Shown piece by piece: positions 52,625 through 53,025 of a DNA stretch of 53,025 nt. Each line of letters starts with the position of its first letter. Position 1 is the stretch's first letter. The position numbers and the translations under genes were made by a program. The notes under the pieces were generated by a model. The model was not told the DNA's origin, ran no database searches, and saw only the letters and a program-made list of their open reading frames with translations. The stretch is from Candidatus Epulonipiscium sp. (GTDB taxonomy: Bacteria > Bacillota > Clostridia > Lachnospirales > JAAYNZ01): positions 1 through 53,025 of the forward strand of contig JAAZLH010000167.1 of assembly GCA_012799415.1 (NCBI GenBank), read 5' to 3'.

Positions 52625-52673
52625 TGAACTAGGAAACCTGGGGCTCTCAAACAAGACGAACTTTCTTAGTTCA
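52625..52673. repeat. Hairpin-forming element with copy 2 of the 21-nt repeat
   Basis: Arms 52625-52636 and 52662-52673 pair over 12 bases with one G-T, around a 25-base loop. The right half (52652-52672) is the exact reverse complement of 26503-26523. It lies after spoVM and just before a bidirectional terminator. Confidence 0.7.
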
Positions 52674-52680
52674 TCTAAAT

Positions 52681-52712
52681 AAAAAACAAAGTTCCTAGGA
52701 ACTTTGTTTTTT
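52681..52712. terminator. Bidirectional terminator between spoVM and rpmB
   Basis: A 15-pair perfect palindrome (52681-52695 with 52698-52712, centre TA) has T-runs on both strands. It ends rpmB transcripts on the minus strand, right after the rpmB stop, and spoVM transcripts on the plus strand. Confidence 0.9.
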
Positions 52713-52714
52713 AT

Positions 52715-52903
52715 TTAGATTGCACGAGTTACTTTATTAGATTTTAAACATTGAGTGCACACATTGATTCGCTTTGGTGAACCATTGACAATTGCTTTTA
52801 CTTTCTTGATATTAGGTTTCCATTGTTTATTAGATCTTCTATGAGAATGGCTTAGTTTAATACCAAACTGTACGCCTTTGTCGCAAATAGTACATTTAGC
52901 CAT
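52715..52903 (-). CDS. rpmB: 50S ribosomal protein L28
   Basis: The 62-residue protein has the L28 signature MAKCTICDKGVQFG...SHSHRRSN and two CxxC pairs (CTIC, CTQC), i.e. the zinc-binding C+ form. The frame is open for 26 residues upstream, but the ATG at 52903 with AAAGGAGGT before it is the family start. It is convergent with the spoVM unit, as in B. subtilis. Confidence 0.97.
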   Translation of the reverse strand: MAKCTICDKGVQFGIKLSHSHRRSNKQWKPNIKKVKAIVNGSPKRINVCTQCLKSNKVTRAI

Positions 52904-52952
52904 GGCTTGCACCTCCTTTAGAAAAGCTTTTGCCTTCGTACATATCGTAAGT

Positions 52953-52981
52953 ATTTTAACAGAATTGGACCTAGATTGCAA
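52953..52981 (-). promoter_or_regulatory. Sigma-A promoter of rpmB
   Basis: On the minus strand TTGCAA (52981-52976), 17 bases, TAAAAT (52958-52953) with an extended TG one base upstream of the -10. It is about 50 bases before the rpmB start. Confidence 0.72.
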
Positions 52982-53025
52982 GAGGTAGAAAAAATATTAT
53001 TCATTCCTTTAGGAATTAATTTTAC

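Noticed and set aside
1..53025. CRISPR arrays, insertion sequences, prophage, tRNA and rRNA genes
   Set aside because: No regularly spaced direct repeats, transposase or phage-like genes, or tRNA/rRNA-like sequences were seen.

Overview
This AT-rich window comes from the chromosome of a spore-forming anaerobic Firmicute, probably a clostridium of the Alkaliphilus/Natronincola kind. The evidence is the complete spoIIIAA-AH operon together with spoIVB, spo0A and spoVM, strong AGGAGG-type ribosome sites, low GC and clostridial gene orders. The OLE RNA at about 25.2-25.9 kb fits an extremophile or alkaliphile. The genus is an inference.

Region 1 (1-11250) is a type IV pilus or pseudopilus locus. 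It begins inside a PilN-like gene, followed by a PilO-like gene with an extra C-terminal domain and a secreted protein with three internal repeats and SLH domains. A second block follows with PilB ATPase, PilC platform protein, a prepilin, a PilM-PilN (GspL-like) fusion, a second PilO and four minor pseudopilin-like proteins. Region 2 (11228-15896) has its own promoter and carries yqeG, aroE, a fused shikimate kinase/type II dehydroquinase, an M24 peptidase, efp and a zinc-ribbon protein. It closes at a strong terminator.

Region 3 (15930-21311) is the eight-gene spoIIIA operon, which encodes the channel between mother cell and forespore. Region 4 (21313-25149) runs asp23-nusB-xseA-xseB-ispA and a divergent-PAP2 protein. 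Region 5 (25196-26501) is an OLE RNA (ornate, large, extremophilic) with its own promoter and a 19-bp closing helix, followed by its membrane partner OapA and a terminator. Region 6 (26656-34940) is dxs-tlyA-nadK-argR-recN-spoIVB-spo0A. The spo0A gene has a near-consensus vegetative promoter.

Region 7 (34941-39194) holds a highly structured convergent intergenic region, rqcH on the minus strand, and yicC-remA-gmk-rpoZ on the plus strand. Region 8 (39218-52534) is priA-def-fmt-DUF116-zinc peptidase, then rsmB-rlmN-prpC-prkC-rsgA-rpe-thiN, a 54-residue membrane protein and a 23-residue SpoVM. A bidirectional terminator separates it from convergent rpmB.

Regions 2-6 follow the Bacillus subtilis aroQ-to-spo0A order, but without accBC and folD. 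Regions 7-8 follow the yloC-to-rpmB order, but without coaBC. The window therefore combines isoprenoid precursor supply, DNA repair, rRNA and ribosome maintenance and the core sporulation regulators. The most notable elements are the OLE RNA/OapA pair, the unusual domain architectures in the pilus locus, the AroK-AroQ fusion, a dispersed 21-nt intergenic repeat and the nested inverted repeats beside spo0A.
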